The notes below the pieces were generated by a model. The model saw nothing but the letters and a program-made list of their open reading frames with translations. It was not told where the DNA came from and made no database searches. The translations under genes and the position numbers were made by a program. From the NCBI GenBank assembly GCA_045541495.1, contig JAZQJE010000023.1:1-64000 (forward strand): DNA of 64,000 bases, read 5' to 3'. Shown piece after piece: positions 42,138 to 51,233 of this stretch (within the stretch, counting starts at the first letter, position 1; each line of letters begins with the position of its first letter). This DNA comes from RGIG3009 sp045541495 (GTDB lineage: Bacteria; Bacillota; Clostridia; Oscillospirales; Acutalibacteraceae).

Positions 42138-43085
42138 ATGATGAAAGATAATCGCAAAGTAGCCTTGGTGGGAACAGGCATGGTGGGCATGAGTTACGCC
42201 TATGCGTTGCTCAATCAAAGTGTCTGTGACGAACTGGTGCTCATTGACATCAACAAAGAACGCGCCGCCGGCGAAGCCATGGATCTAAACCACGGATTGG
42301 CTTTTGCCCAGGTGAACATGAAGATCTACGCGGGGGATTACCGCGATTGTGCCGATGCGGATATCGTGGTGATCTGTGCGGGTGTGGCGCAAAAAGAGGG
42401 TGAAAGCCGCCTTAATTTGTTGCAACGCAACGCGCAGGTGTTCAAGTCGGTGGTGGAACCGGTGGTACAGTCGGGGTTTGACGGCATCTTTTTGGTAGCC
42501 ACCAATCCCGTGGATATCATGACCCATATCACCTGCACCCTTTCGGGGTTTGATCCCAGCCGCGTCATCGGCAGCGGTACGGCATTGGATACCGCCCGTT
42601 TGCGCTTTTTGTTGGGTGAATTTTTCGAAGTAGATCCCCGCAATATCCACGCCTATGTTATCGGTGAGCACGGGGACAGCGAATTCGTGGCGTGGTCCCG
42701 CTCCATGATCGCCACGCGGCGAATCGCCCATTTGTGTGATGAAAGCGAAGGCTGCGTGAAAGAGGAACTGGCACGTATCGAACACGAGGTGCGGGATGCG
42801 GCACGGCAGATCATTCATGCCAAAAACGCCACCTATTATGGGATCGGCATGTCGCTCACCCGTATCACCAAAGCCATTTTGGGTGACGAGAACAGCGTGC
42901 TCACTGTTTCGGCCATGTTGAACGGCGAATACGGGCAACGGGATGTGTATGTGGGCGTTCCCTGTATCGTGGGCCGAAACGGCGTGCGCCGTGTCCACGA
43001 GGTGCAGTTGAGCGACGAAGAGCGGGATAAGTTTTACCGTTCCTGCGACACGTTGCGGGAAAGTTACGGACAATTAACCTTATAA
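42138..43085 (+). CDS. ldh: L-lactate dehydrogenase
   Basis: 315 residues; reduces pyruvate to L-lactate with NADH. Rossmann glycine motif GTGMVGM (about 12-18), substrate Arg in ESRLNLLQRN, Asp in ATNPVDI, and catalytic His in GEHGDSEF. AQKEGE at the substrate loop fits LDH (Gln) and not malate dehydrogenase (Arg). Two adjacent ATGs make the start uncertain by one residue. Confidence 0.95.
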   Translation: MMKDNRKVALVGTGMVGMSYAYALLNQSVCDELVLIDINKERAAGEAMDLNHGLAFAQVNMKIYAGDYRDCADADIVVICAGVAQKEGESRLNLLQRNAQVFKSVVEPVVQSGFDGIFLVATNPVDIMTHITCTLSGFDPSRVIGSGTALDTARLRFLLGEFFEVDPRNIHAYVIGEHGDSEFVAWSRSMIATRRIAHLCDESEGCVKEELARIEHEVRDAARQIIHAKNATYYGIGMSLTRITKAILGDENSVLTVSAMLNGEYGQRDVYVGVPCIVGRNGVRRVHEVQLSDEERDKFYRSCDTLRESYGQLTL

Positions 43086-43094
43086 GAACGAAGA

Positions 43095-43130
43095 AAACCC
43101 GCCTCCCTCTGATGAGGGAGGCGGGTTTGA
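43095..43130. terminator. Bidirectional terminator between ldh and mrp
   Basis: 15-bp perfect stem AAACCCGCCTCCCTC (43095-43109) with its complement (43114-43128), loop TGAT. A-rich on one side and T-rich on the other; serves both convergent genes. Confidence 0.9.
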
Positions 43131-43958
43131 TTATTTAAGCAACGCTTCTACGGCGTCCACCGCGGGGGCAATCTCGTCGCATACCGCCCGTTCGATCTCG
43201 CCCTCATCGCACAGATGAGCGATGGCGGCATCGATGGGAAGTTTGGCTAATAACGGGATGTTCATCTCCTGTGCCGCTTTGGCCAAGCCGTTTTCTTCAC
43301 CGAACAGGGTGATGTGCTTGCCGCAATCGGGACAGGTGAGGTAACTCATATTTTCCACCAACCCTACCACGGGGATGTTGAGCATATCCGCCATGGTTTT
43401 GGCCTTGCCCACTACCATTTGTACCAAGGATTGAGGGGTGGATACCACCACCGTGGCATCCACAGGCAGGGACTGATACACCGTTAACGGCACATCGCCC
43501 GTTCCGGGGGGCATATCGATGAACAACACATCCAGATCGCCCCATACTACGTCGGTCCAGAACTGGGTGACGGCGCCCGCCAACACGGGTCCCCGCCATA
43601 CCACGGGTTGGGTCTCGTCCTGCAACAACAGGTTGATGGACATGACCTTGATATTCATGTGAGTCTCGGCGGGGAGAATGCCCAGTTCACTGCCTTGGGC
43701 CTTTTGATGCAACCCGAAAGCGCGGGGAATGGACGGGCCGGTGATATCCGCATCCAGCACACCCACTTTATAGCCACGACGGGCCATCATGACCGCCAAC
43801 AGGGAGGTGACGGAGGATTTGCCCACACCGCCTTTGCCGCTGCCAACGGCAACCACCTTTTTGATACTGCTGAATTCATTTAATTTTGCGTGCAGATCTT
43901 GTTCCCGTTCGCTGCAATTTTGGGAACAGGAACTGCAATCGTGAGTACATTCGCTCAT
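43131..43958 (-). CDS. Mrp/NBP35-type Fe-S cluster carrier ATPase
   Basis: 275 residues. Deviant P-loop GSGKGGVGKSS (about 40-50), IDMPPGTGD (about 131-139) and the CPDC cluster-binding motif near 206. A further Cys set lies at the N-terminus (CTHDCSSCSQNC). Such proteins carry Fe-S clusters to apo-enzymes. I chose the ATG at 43958 because CAGGAGG lies 8 nt upstream. Confidence 0.93.
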   Translation of the reverse strand: MSECTHDCSSCSQNCSEREQDLHAKLNEFSSIKKVVAVGSGKGGVGKSSVTSLLAVMMARRGYKVGVLDADITGPSIPRAFGLHQKAQGSELGILPAETHMNIKVMSINLLLQDETQPVVWRGPVLAGAVTQFWTDVVWGDLDVLFIDMPPGTGDVPLTVYQSLPVDATVVVSTPQSLVQMVVGKAKTMADMLNIPVVGLVENMSYLTCPDCGKHITLFGEENGLAKAAQEMNIPLLAKLPIDAAIAHLCDEGEIERAVCDEIAPAVDAVEALLK

Positions 43959-44018
43959 GAATAGCGCCTCCTGACAATTAAGTACATGAGCCAAGTATAC
44001 GCCTCTTTTTTAAAAAAA

Positions 44019-44255
44019 TCAAGTGCGCGTGCCGTCATATTCTCCGTGAAGCAGATCTTCCGCCAGATACCGCAACTGCTCCCTGTTGAGGACTTCACCC
44101 ATCAGACGGCACAGAAACCGTTCCACTCGCGGTCGGTCGGTATCCACGTCCCGCAACCGCAACTCCCGCCCGTCGTCTAACCGCACACGAACACCGTATC
44201 CGCGGTGATTAGCACTGTCGGATTCTTCCACTTCACCTTCTGTGACGATCCCCAT
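44019..44255 (-). CDS. Small protein, possibly DUF6514 family
   Basis: 78 residues; start chosen at the ATG at 44255 (GAGGTGGG upstream), with a GTG at 44264 as the alternative. The layout (YGVRVRLDDG, RDVDTDRPRVERF, then LNREQLRYLAEDLL) resembles DUF6514-type small proteins of Clostridia. No function is known. Not membrane bound. Confidence 0.65.
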   Translation of the reverse strand: MGIVTEGEVEESDSANHRGYGVRVRLDDGRELRLRDVDTDRPRVERFLCRLMGEVLNREQLRYLAEDLLHGEYDGTRT

Positions 44256-44317
44256 GATACCCACCTCACGATATGTGAATTTTTTTCACAAACAGTATAC
44301 CATATCTTGTGGATATG

Positions 44318-44662
44318 TCAAGAGGTAAGATTTTCGAGAAGAGAGAACAACTGGTCTTCTGATGTGACCACGATCCCGTTTTCTAACTGGCGGCGGATGT
44401 CGAGGGGGAGGGACGCCACCGCTACGTCATAGACCTCGGCGGGGGTATCGGCGTTTTTCTCAAACCGCGCCAATCGACCGTCCCACGATCGCAGGGTCTG
44501 GGTGGCAAAGGCGGTGGTGGGGTTCAGACGGGGGGTGTCGGCAGGGGCTTCTTCGGTGGGGAGAAACAGACTGCCCCAAATGGCAACGCCGATGAGCACC
44601 AGCGCGGCGATCACGGCGGGAATCCAGCGGTCTTGTTTGGCTTTTGTGGAGGTTGACGGCAT
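44318..44662 (-). CDS. Membrane protein with BofC-like C-terminal domain
   Basis: 114 residues: a membrane helix (about 14-33, WIPAVIAALVLIGVAIWGSL), then a domain (about 56-114) with LRSWDGRLARFE, VASLPLDIRRQLENGI and EDQLFSLLENLTS, matching the BofC C-terminal pattern seen in sporulation checkpoint proteins. I infer a sporulation or envelope role. BofC itself acts in forespore signalling in Bacillus; this shorter protein may differ. Confidence 0.65.
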   Translation of the reverse strand: MPSTSTKAKQDRWIPAVIAALVLIGVAIWGSLFLPTEEAPADTPRLNPTTAFATQTLRSWDGRLARFEKNADTPAEVYDVAVASLPLDIRRQLENGIVVTSEDQLFSLLENLTS

Positions 44663-44743
44663 AAAATGACTCCTTTTGAAACATATTGTAATGGTAGTGT
44701 GCCCTGTTTGCCCCCCGCGTATGCCCTGTTACAAATTTGATAT

Positions 44744-44772
44744 TTGACTTTTGAAGGCTTTTGCTATAAGAT
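44744..44772 (+). promoter_or_regulatory. Sigma-A promoter of the penicillin-binding protein gene
   Basis: TTGACT (44744-44749), a 17-bp spacer and TAAGAT (44767-44772), about 40 bp before the start. Confidence 0.65.
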
Positions 44773-44812
44773 AGGGTAAGCAAAGTATCGTACTAAAGGA
44801 GGAACAGCCGCT

Positions 44813-46999
44813 ATGGCGTTTCAACTGCCTGCTTGGACGAAACATCCCGTTACACAAAAAGTAAAACAAATCGCCGGATTGGTGGGGAAGACCCTGCTCA
44901 CCGTCGGTTTAATTTTGGTGATCGCCGCCAGTATCGTGGCGTGCGTGCTGACGGTATATGTGGCCACCAATTTCAGTGGGGAATCCAATCTGCCCGATGT
45001 GGATGCGGTGAACGAACACCAGACCACCATCGTGATGACCTATAACGAAAGCACCAAACAATACGAGGAACATCAGCGGTTACAGGGTGTCAACCGTGTG
45101 TGGGTGGATTATGCGGATATCCCCGCCAATCTGATCAATGCGGTCATCGCCATTGAGGACGAACGGTTTAACGAGCACTACGGCGTGGACTGGAAACGCA
45201 CCGTGTTGGCGGTGGCCAACCTGATTTTGCATTTTAACGATACGGAATTCGGTGGCTCCACCATCACCCAACAGTTGGTGAAAAACTTAACGGGTGACGA
45301 CGATAAAAAGATCCAGCGAAAAGTGCGGGAGATCATCACTGCCATTGAAATGGAATCGGTGTATACCAAACCCGAGATTCTGCAAGCCTATTTGAATATT
45401 TTGCCTCTGACAGGCGATATCGAAGGCGTGGGCGCGGGCGCGCAATATTATTTTGCGAAAGATGTGCGGGATCTCACCTTGGCGGAATGTGCGGTGTTGG
45501 CCAGTATTACCAACAACCCCGCCAAATACAATCCCTATACCCATCCAAAGCAACTGCAGAGCCGTCAACGGACGGTGCTGTATAAAATGTATGAGTTGGG
45601 CATGATCACCACCGACGAATATCAGCAAGCGTTGGGCGAGGAACTGTATTTTAAACAGGGATTTGACCGCACCGCCATTTACGATTATTATACCGATATG
45701 CTCATCGAAGATGTGGCGGCGTCATTGGTGAAGACCTACGGATATACCGAGTCCTATGCCAAAAACTTGGTGTTATACGGGGGCTTGACCATCTATTCTT
45801 GCGAGGATCCCGCTTTACAGGCGAAAGCGGAAGCCATCTATACCGATCCGTCCAACTTCCCCGCGGCGCGTCCGTCGGACGAGAAACAACCGCAAGCGGC
45901 CATCTATGTGATGGATTATACGGGCAAATGCGTGGCGGTGGTGGGCGGCCGCGGCGAAAAGACCGCCAACCGCGTGCTCAATCGCGCCACGTCTTCCGTG
46001 CGGCAACCGGGTTCGGCCATGAAACCCATTGCCGTATACGCCCCTGCTATTCAACTGAATTTGATTCATTTTTCGTCCCAGATCCCCGATTGTTATATCA
46101 CCCTGCGGGACGGCAGCAAATGGCCCAAAAACTATGGGCAGGGCCGTCCCACCGATTCGGGGCTGACCTTGGTGGACTATGCGGTGCAAACCTCCAAAAA
46201 CACCGTTCCCGCTCAGATCATGCAGATCCTCACCCCGCAAAAAGCCTTTAACTTCGTCACGGGATCGTTGCAGTTGACCTCGCTTGTAAAATCCGACGCC
46301 GACGGCAACACCGATATCGATTATTCGCCCATGTGCCTCGGCGGTTTAACCCGCGGCGTGTATGCCCGTGAGATCGCGGCATCGTATCAGATCTTCGGCA
46401 ACGGCGGGTATTACAACGAGCCCTATTCTTTCACCAAAGTGGTGCAAAACGGCAAAGTGATTTTGGAAAACGGTCCCGATCCCGTACAGGTGTTGGATAC
46501 CGATTCCGCTTATGTGATGAACCGCCTGTTGCAAAACGTTGTATTCGGTGACAGGCAAGCCACGGCGCGGTCGCTAAAACCCTCCTGGAAAGGCTGGGAA
46601 GTGTTTGCAAAGACCGGTACCACCCAGCAAAATAACGACGTGTGGCTGGTGGGCGGTACGCCCAAATACGTGGCGGCCAGTTGGTTTGGATACGACGAAA
46701 ACCAAGAACTGACCAGCGCCCAAACCGCTGCCGCCCGCAACGTGTGGAACACCGTTATGTTGGCGTTGCACAAAGGTGAAAAGCCCATGAATTTCGATCG
46801 GTACAAGGGCAACACCGTGGAAGCGGAATTTTGTACCAAGACAGGTCTGTTGGCATCGGCGGGATGCCCCGATACGGACATGGGTGTGTATAAACCCGAT
46901 TATCTACCCGACTTGTGCGACCAGCACGGCGGCGAACCCATCGTGATCGAGCCCGCCACCGGCAACACCGAACCCACCACGACCACCACCGAAGGATAA
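44813..46999 (+). CDS. Class A penicillin-binding protein (PBP1a-like)
   Basis: 728 residues; polymerises and cross-links peptidoglycan. Membrane helix (about 26-50), glycosyltransferase domain (about 85-260) with catalytic Glu115 in EDERFNEHYG and GGSTITQQLVKN, and transpeptidase domain (about 340-650) with Ser401-Lys404 (SAMK), SKN at 461-463 and KTG at 600-602. A short Thr-rich tail ends the protein (EPTTTTTEG), like the Thr-rich stretches of other wall proteins here. AAAGGAGG precedes the ATG. Confidence 0.95.
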   Translation: MAFQLPAWTKHPVTQKVKQIAGLVGKTLLTVGLILVIAASIVACVLTVYVATNFSGESNLPDVDAVNEHQTTIVMTYNESTKQYEEHQRLQGVNRVWVDYADIPANLINAVIAIEDERFNEHYGVDWKRTVLAVANLILHFNDTEFGGSTITQQLVKNLTGDDDKKIQRKVREIITAIEMESVYTKPEILQAYLNILPLTGDIEGVGAGAQYYFAKDVRDLTLAECAVLASITNNPAKYNPYTHPKQLQSRQRTVLYKMYELGMITTDEYQQALGEELYFKQGFDRTAIYDYYTDMLIEDVAASLVKTYGYTESYAKNLVLYGGLTIYSCEDPALQAKAEAIYTDPSNFPAARPSDEKQPQAAIYVMDYTGKCVAVVGGRGEKTANRVLNRATSSVRQPGSAMKPIAVYAPAIQLNLIHFSSQIPDCYITLRDGSKWPKNYGQGRPTDSGLTLVDYAVQTSKNTVPAQIMQILTPQKAFNFVTGSLQLTSLVKSDADGNTDIDYSPMCLGGLTRGVYAREIAASYQIFGNGGYYNEPYSFTKVVQNGKVILENGPDPVQVLDTDSAYVMNRLLQNVVFGDRQATARSLKPSWKGWEVFAKTGTTQQNNDVWLVGGTPKYVAASWFGYDENQELTSAQTAAARNVWNTVMLALHKGEKPMNFDRYKGNTVEAEFCTKTGLLASAGCPDTDMGVYKPDYLPDLCDQHGGEPIVIEPATGNTEPTTTTTEG

Positions 47000-47002
47000 A
47001 CA

Positions 47003-47038
47003 ACACGGCAGATGCAAACGCATCTGCCGTGTTTTTAT
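47003..47038 (+). terminator. Terminator after the penicillin-binding protein gene
   Basis: 13-bp stem ACACGGCAGATGC (47003-47015) with its complement (47020-47032), loop AAAC, then TTTT. Confidence 0.92.
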
Positions 47039-47045
47039 GATCCTA

Positions 47046-47915
47046 TCAAGAAGGATGGGCGGCGCGAAAAGCCGACGGGGAACATCCTTTTTCTTTTTTA
47101 AATACCCGACAAAAATAACTGACGTCGTGAAACCCCACCGTTTCCGCTACCTGTCCGATGGGGAGCGAAGACGTGGTTAGCAAACGGCAGGCTTCCTCCA
47201 ACCGACGGGTGAGCAGATATTTACCGGGGGTGACCCCCTCGGTGCGGGAAAACAGGTGCGCCAAATAATATTTATTGGTACGGCAAGCCTCCGCCACCGT
47301 GTCCAACGACAACGGTTCGGCGAAATGCGCATCCATATAGGCCGCGGCTTGTTTCACGGCGGGCGGTTTCCCCACCGGCTCGCGGGTGAGAGAACGGTGT
47401 CCGATCAGGCGGAACAGATACATCAGTAGCGCCCGCGCTTCATACTGTACCACCTGAGAATACAATTGATCCCGTTCGGCACATTCCTGTAAGATCACCG
47501 AAAAGCGGCGGTAAAACAGGTCGTACAACTCCCCCGTGGGGAATAACCACCCGTAGTTGGGGGGCAACAACCAGTTTTTGGGCAGATCGGTCATTTCCAC
47601 CTTATCGAACGCCACACATCGCAGTTCCAGCGGATCGTCGGTGTCGCTGACCTCATGGTGGGTGACTCCCGCGTTGTATACCAGCATATCTCCCCGCCCG
47701 ATGGATACGGTTTCCCCGTCCACGGTGACGGCGCCGCGCCCGTCGGTGACAAATACCAGTTCCGCAAACTCGTGGGTGTGGGGATCTTCCCGCCATCCCG
47801 CCTTTTTTTCCAATACACCCGCATACAACAACCGTGGTTTGAATTTGAAAGTGTATTGCTTTTCCGGCAAATAATGTTGCCGCTCTTTACTGTTATATCG
47901 ATGGACGATTTTCAT
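47046..47915 (-). CDS. AraC-family regulator, divergent to fucI
   Basis: 289 residues from the ATG at 47915 (AGAGGTGAT upstream). N-terminal cupin sensor (about 35-110, with DPHTHEFAELVFV and GDMLVYNAGVTHHE) and C-terminal AraC double HTH (about 185-285, ending FHDVSYFCRVFKKEKG). Being divergent to L-fucose isomerase, with an inverted repeat in the shared 176-bp region, it probably controls sugar use. Confidence 0.9.
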   Translation of the reverse strand: MKIVHRYNSKERQHYLPEKQYTFKFKPRLLYAGVLEKKAGWREDPHTHEFAELVFVTDGRGAVTVDGETVSIGRGDMLVYNAGVTHHEVSDTDDPLELRCVAFDKVEMTDLPKNWLLPPNYGWLFPTGELYDLFYRRFSVILQECAERDQLYSQVVQYEARALLMYLFRLIGHRSLTREPVGKPPAVKQAAAYMDAHFAEPLSLDTVAEACRTNKYYLAHLFSRTEGVTPGKYLLTRRLEEACRLLTTSSLPIGQVAETVGFHDVSYFCRVFKKEKGCSPSAFRAAHPS

Positions 47916-47964
47916 ACAATCACCTCTTTCAGTATACCACCTTTCGGGAAATTGGCAAGAAAAA

Positions 47965-48032
47965 TGTGAAAATCTTGCTTTCACAAAAACGCAAGCAAGT
48001 CCATTGAAGTTTTTGGTGATGTTTTATAAAAT
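47965..48032 (+). promoter_or_regulatory. fucI control region: inverted repeat and promoter
   Basis: TGTGAAA (47965-47971) and TTTCACA (47979-47985) form a palindrome with a 7-bp spacer. A candidate promoter follows, TTGAAG (48004-48009), 17 bp, TAAAAT (48027-48032). The palindrome lies just upstream of -35, where an AraC activator would bind. Confidence 0.45.
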
Positions 48033-48043
48033 AAAAGAGAAGA

Positions 48044-48069
48044 GGTTGCGGGTACGGTTGCCCGCAACC
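48044..48069 (+). other. Hairpin in the fucI leader
   Basis: GGTTGCGGG (48044-48052) pairs with CCCGCAACC (48061-48069), 8-nt loop, directly before the A-rich ribosome binding region of fucI. Possible mRNA stabiliser or translational control element. Confidence 0.45.
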
Positions 48070-48091
48070 AAAGAAAAAGGAGAGATGTGCG

Positions 48092-49876
48092 ATGTTATAT
48101 CCCAAGATCGGTATTCGTCCCGTGATTGACGGTCGTTGGGGCGGCGTGCGCGAAGGTCTGGAAGTTAAGACCATGACCATGGCAAAAGAAGCCGCCAAAC
48201 TCATCAGCGAAACGCTGAAATATCCCGACGGTAAACCCGTGGAATGTGTGGTGGGTTGCACCACCATCGGCGGTGCGACGGAAGCGGCCAAAGTGGCGGA
48301 ACAATTCATTACGGAAAACGTGGTAGCCACCTTGTCGGTCACTCCCTGCTGGTGCTACGGCTCCGAAACCTTTGACATGGATCCCACCACCATCAAAGCG
48401 GTGTGGGGCTTTAACGGCACCGAACGTCCCGGTGCGGTATATCTGGCGGCGGTGTTGGCGGCTCATGCCCAGCGTGGTATGCCGGCCTTCTCCATCTACG
48501 GCCACGACGTACAGGATGTCAGCGACAACACCATTCCCGCCGACGTGGCGGAAAAGATCCTGCGGTTTGCCCGTTGTGCGGTTGCCGTGGGTTGGATGCG
48601 CAACAAGACCTATCTGAACATCGGTGCGGTGTCCATGGGCATTGCGGGTAGTTACTGCGATATCAATATGATGCAACAATATTTCGGTATTCGCGCCGAA
48701 TGGGCGGACGAAGTGGAGATCCTGCGCCGTATTGCGTTGGGAATCTACGATCAAGAGGAATACGAAAAGGCTCTGGCATGGGTGAAAGCCAACTGCAAAG
48801 AGGGCATGGACCCGAACACCCCCGAATCCATCACCGAATTGCAGAGAAAATCCAAATATATCCCCTATGACAAGGATTGGGAGTTCATCGTGAAGATGAC
48901 CCTCATCATGCACGATATGCTGTTCGGCAATCCCAAACTGGACGAGTTGGGTTGGCACGAAGAAGCGCTGGGTCACAACGCGGTAGCGGGTGGTTTCCAA
49001 GGTCAACGTCAATGGACCGACTGGCTGCCCAATGCCGACTTTACCGAAGCCATTTTGGCCTCCACCTTTAACTGGAACGGCGTAAAACAACCCACCGCCT
49101 TTGCCACCGAAAACGATACCTGTAACGGTTTGGCTATGTTGATGGGTACGTTGGTGACCAACGTGGCGCCCTGCTTCCACGATGTGCGTACCTATTGGAG
49201 TCCCGAAGCAGTGGAGCGGGTATCGGGTAAAAAACCCGAAGGCATTGCCGCAGGCGGCTTTATCCACCTGATCAACTCCGGTGCGACTGCATTGGACGGC
49301 AGCGGCGTTGCCAAAAACGACAAGGGTGAGGGGTGCATGAAACCCTACTGGGAGATGACCGATGCGGACATCGACGCTTGCCTCAAAGCCACCGACTGGT
49401 GCCGTGCGGGTTACGATAACTTCCGCGGTGGCGGATTCTCCAGCCACTTCCGTTGCCGTGCCGAGATGCCGATTACCATGTTGCGCCTGAACATCATCGA
49501 GGGCTTGGGTCCCGTGTTGCAGATCGCCGAAGGTTGGACCGCCAACCTCCCCGACGAGATCCACGCACCGCTGGAAGACCGCACCAATCCCACTTGGCCC
49601 ACCACCTGGTTTGTGCCCCGCCTCACCGGCAAAGGTGCCTTTGCCGACGTGTACAGCGTGATGGCCAACTGGGGTGCCAATCACGGTGTTACCGTCTACG
49701 GTCACGTGGGCGCGGACCTGATCACCTTGGCTTCCATGTTGCGTATTCCCGTGAACATGCATAACGTGCCCGAGGACAAAGTCTATCGCCCCCATTCTTG
49801 GGCCGCTTTCGGCACCGACGACGCACAGGCCGCCGACTATGCTGCTTGCAAAGAATATGGTCCTCTGTACAAATAA
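48092..49876 (+). CDS. fucI: L-fucose isomerase
   Basis: 594 residues, normal length. Converts L-fucose to L-fuculose (and D-arabinose to D-ribulose) with Mn2+. KIGIRPVIDGRWGGVREGLE at the start is diagnostic, as are WGFNGTERPGAVYLA and the C-terminal YGHVGADLITLASMLRIPV. The other fucose genes (kinase, aldolase) are not adjacent, so it may be scavenging mucin sugars with enzymes encoded elsewhere. Confidence 0.96.
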   Translation: MLYPKIGIRPVIDGRWGGVREGLEVKTMTMAKEAAKLISETLKYPDGKPVECVVGCTTIGGATEAAKVAEQFITENVVATLSVTPCWCYGSETFDMDPTTIKAVWGFNGTERPGAVYLAAVLAAHAQRGMPAFSIYGHDVQDVSDNTIPADVAEKILRFARCAVAVGWMRNKTYLNIGAVSMGIAGSYCDINMMQQYFGIRAEWADEVEILRRIALGIYDQEEYEKALAWVKANCKEGMDPNTPESITELQRKSKYIPYDKDWEFIVKMTLIMHDMLFGNPKLDELGWHEEALGHNAVAGGFQGQRQWTDWLPNADFTEAILASTFNWNGVKQPTAFATENDTCNGLAMLMGTLVTNVAPCFHDVRTYWSPEAVERVSGKKPEGIAAGGFIHLINSGATALDGSGVAKNDKGEGCMKPYWEMTDADIDACLKATDWCRAGYDNFRGGGFSSHFRCRAEMPITMLRLNIIEGLGPVLQIAEGWTANLPDEIHAPLEDRTNPTWPTTWFVPRLTGKGAFADVYSVMANWGANHGVTVYGHVGADLITLASMLRIPVNMHNVPEDKVYRPHSWAAFGTDDAQAADYAACKEYGPLYK

Positions 49877-49888
49877 TCTGTCGATCCG

Positions 49889-49925
49889 TACCGCCGATAT
49901 GCGTTCGCATATCGGTGGTATTTTT
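49889..49925 (+). terminator. Terminator after fucI
   Basis: TACCGCCGATATGC pairs with GCATATCGGTGGTA (49889-49920) with a short loop, followed by TTTTT. Confidence 0.9.
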
Positions 49926-50003
49926 CTATGCTTTTCGGTGGGACGGGCAACCGTTTGTCGGTCTTTTCATATATATGAAAAGATCAGGAAAGGAGCGTTT
50001 GCC

Positions 50004-51074
50004 ATGAACACTATTCCCACCTCTCTTCGGGAAAAAGCTAACGAACAGTTGGCCTATAACCTGTACATGCGGTTGTGCCATTACGTCAACCCCGCTGACG
50101 GTGATACCCTTGATACCCTCATTGCCGCCCTCACCGCCGCTTGCCAAAACGATCATCCCCGCCGTTGGCGGGAACGGGACCGTCAACGGTTGGCAATATT
50201 GACGGCGGCTGTTGCCGCCCAACCCTCATGGGGTGAGTCGGTGTTGGGGGATCTGACTCGTTCTCCCAACGGGTTGACGGCGGGTGTTTTCACCAACCGT
50301 CAAGGAGAGGCATCGGTAATCTTTCGCGGCACGGGAAAGGGGGAATGGATCGATAACGGGGAAGGGTTATCGGGCATTCCCGAAGAAAACACCTATGTGT
50401 TTTACGGAATCGGCGGTACACCGTTGTTTCGGCGCACGGTACGGGACGATTACGCCACCGATCAACAGGTGGAAGCACTCAACTGGTTCCGCCGTATCGC
50501 CGCTCGCCACCATTTTCGTCCTCACAGGGGATTGACCTTATCGGGACACTCCAAGGGTGGTAATAAAGCGCAGTTTGTCACCATGCACACCGATTTGGCG
50601 GATACTTGTATCAGTTTTGACGGGCAAGGGTTCTCGCCGGAAGCGGTTACCGCTCTCCAAGAACGACAGAAAGGAAAATTCGATTCTCGGCGAGGACGGA
50701 TCGTCAGCGTATCGGCAGACAACGATTATGTGAACGTATTGGGGCGGCGGATCATGCCCGAAAGTCAGGTGTATTATGTGCACTCGGTGGGCGGCGTTCA
50801 TTATTTGGAAGCCATGGTGGATGAAAGGGGCTGTCTGCGCCCTGCCTGTGAACAAGGGCGGATATCCCGTTTCGTTCAAGGGGTATCGGAACGGCTCATG
50901 ACTCTGCCGCCCTCTCTTCGTCAACATGCCACGCTGGGGGTGATGAACTTGTTTCAGAAATACTTGGGACGGGGGACCCCTGTTAACGGGGACAGTGTAT
51001 CGCCTGAGCAGACGATGACGGGGTTGGGATTGTCCGTTGCTTTGGTATTCGAGCAAGCGGGAAAAGTGAAATGA
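50004..51074 (+). CDS. Mbeg1/DUF2974-type lipase-like alpha/beta hydrolase
   Basis: 356 residues from the ATG at 50004 (AAAGGAG upstream). Resembles the Mbeg1-like/DUF2974 family of lipase-type proteins. The nucleophile elbow is GHSKGG (about 182-187), with FDGQGF and a later YYVHSVGGVHY region likely supplying the acid and histidine. No signal peptide. The substrate is unknown. Confidence 0.8.
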   Translation: MNTIPTSLREKANEQLAYNLYMRLCHYVNPADGDTLDTLIAALTAACQNDHPRRWRERDRQRLAILTAAVAAQPSWGESVLGDLTRSPNGLTAGVFTNRQGEASVIFRGTGKGEWIDNGEGLSGIPEENTYVFYGIGGTPLFRRTVRDDYATDQQVEALNWFRRIAARHHFRPHRGLTLSGHSKGGNKAQFVTMHTDLADTCISFDGQGFSPEAVTALQERQKGKFDSRRGRIVSVSADNDYVNVLGRRIMPESQVYYVHSVGGVHYLEAMVDERGCLRPACEQGRISRFVQGVSERLMTLPPSLRQHATLGVMNLFQKYLGRGTPVNGDSVSPEQTMTGLGLSVALVFEQAGKVK

Positions 51075-51160
51075 AAAACGAGAAAGCGAGCAAAACGGTG
51101 AGAAATTGAGAGAAAACGAGCGTGAGAGTGGTATAAATTAAAAAAACGGGAATTTAGGTC

Positions 51161-51189
51161 TTGACAGGGGATTTTCGGTGTGTTAAGAT
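51161..51189 (+). promoter_or_regulatory. Sigma-A promoter of rplM-rpsI
   Basis: Perfect TTGACA (51161-51166), a 17-bp spacer and TAAGAT (51184-51189). The leader to rplM is only about 40 nt, too short for the L13 leader RNA known in other Firmicutes. Confidence 0.8.
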
Positions 51190-51233
51190 AGCAAAGCATT
51201 AAGAAAAGAGTAAAAAAGCAGGAGGATTTGGCA

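Noticed and set aside
48095..49795. 566-codon minus-strand frame opposite fucI
   Set aside because: Shadow of a conserved metabolic gene in a GC-rich region; His/Gly-rich with no motif.
49839..50003. Upstream extension of the lipase-like gene
   Set aside because: It would overlap fucI and its terminator; a clear AAAGGAG and ATG lie at 50004.
51190..51233. L13 leader RNA upstream of rplM
   Set aside because: The promoter leaves only about 40 nt, without the needed helices.
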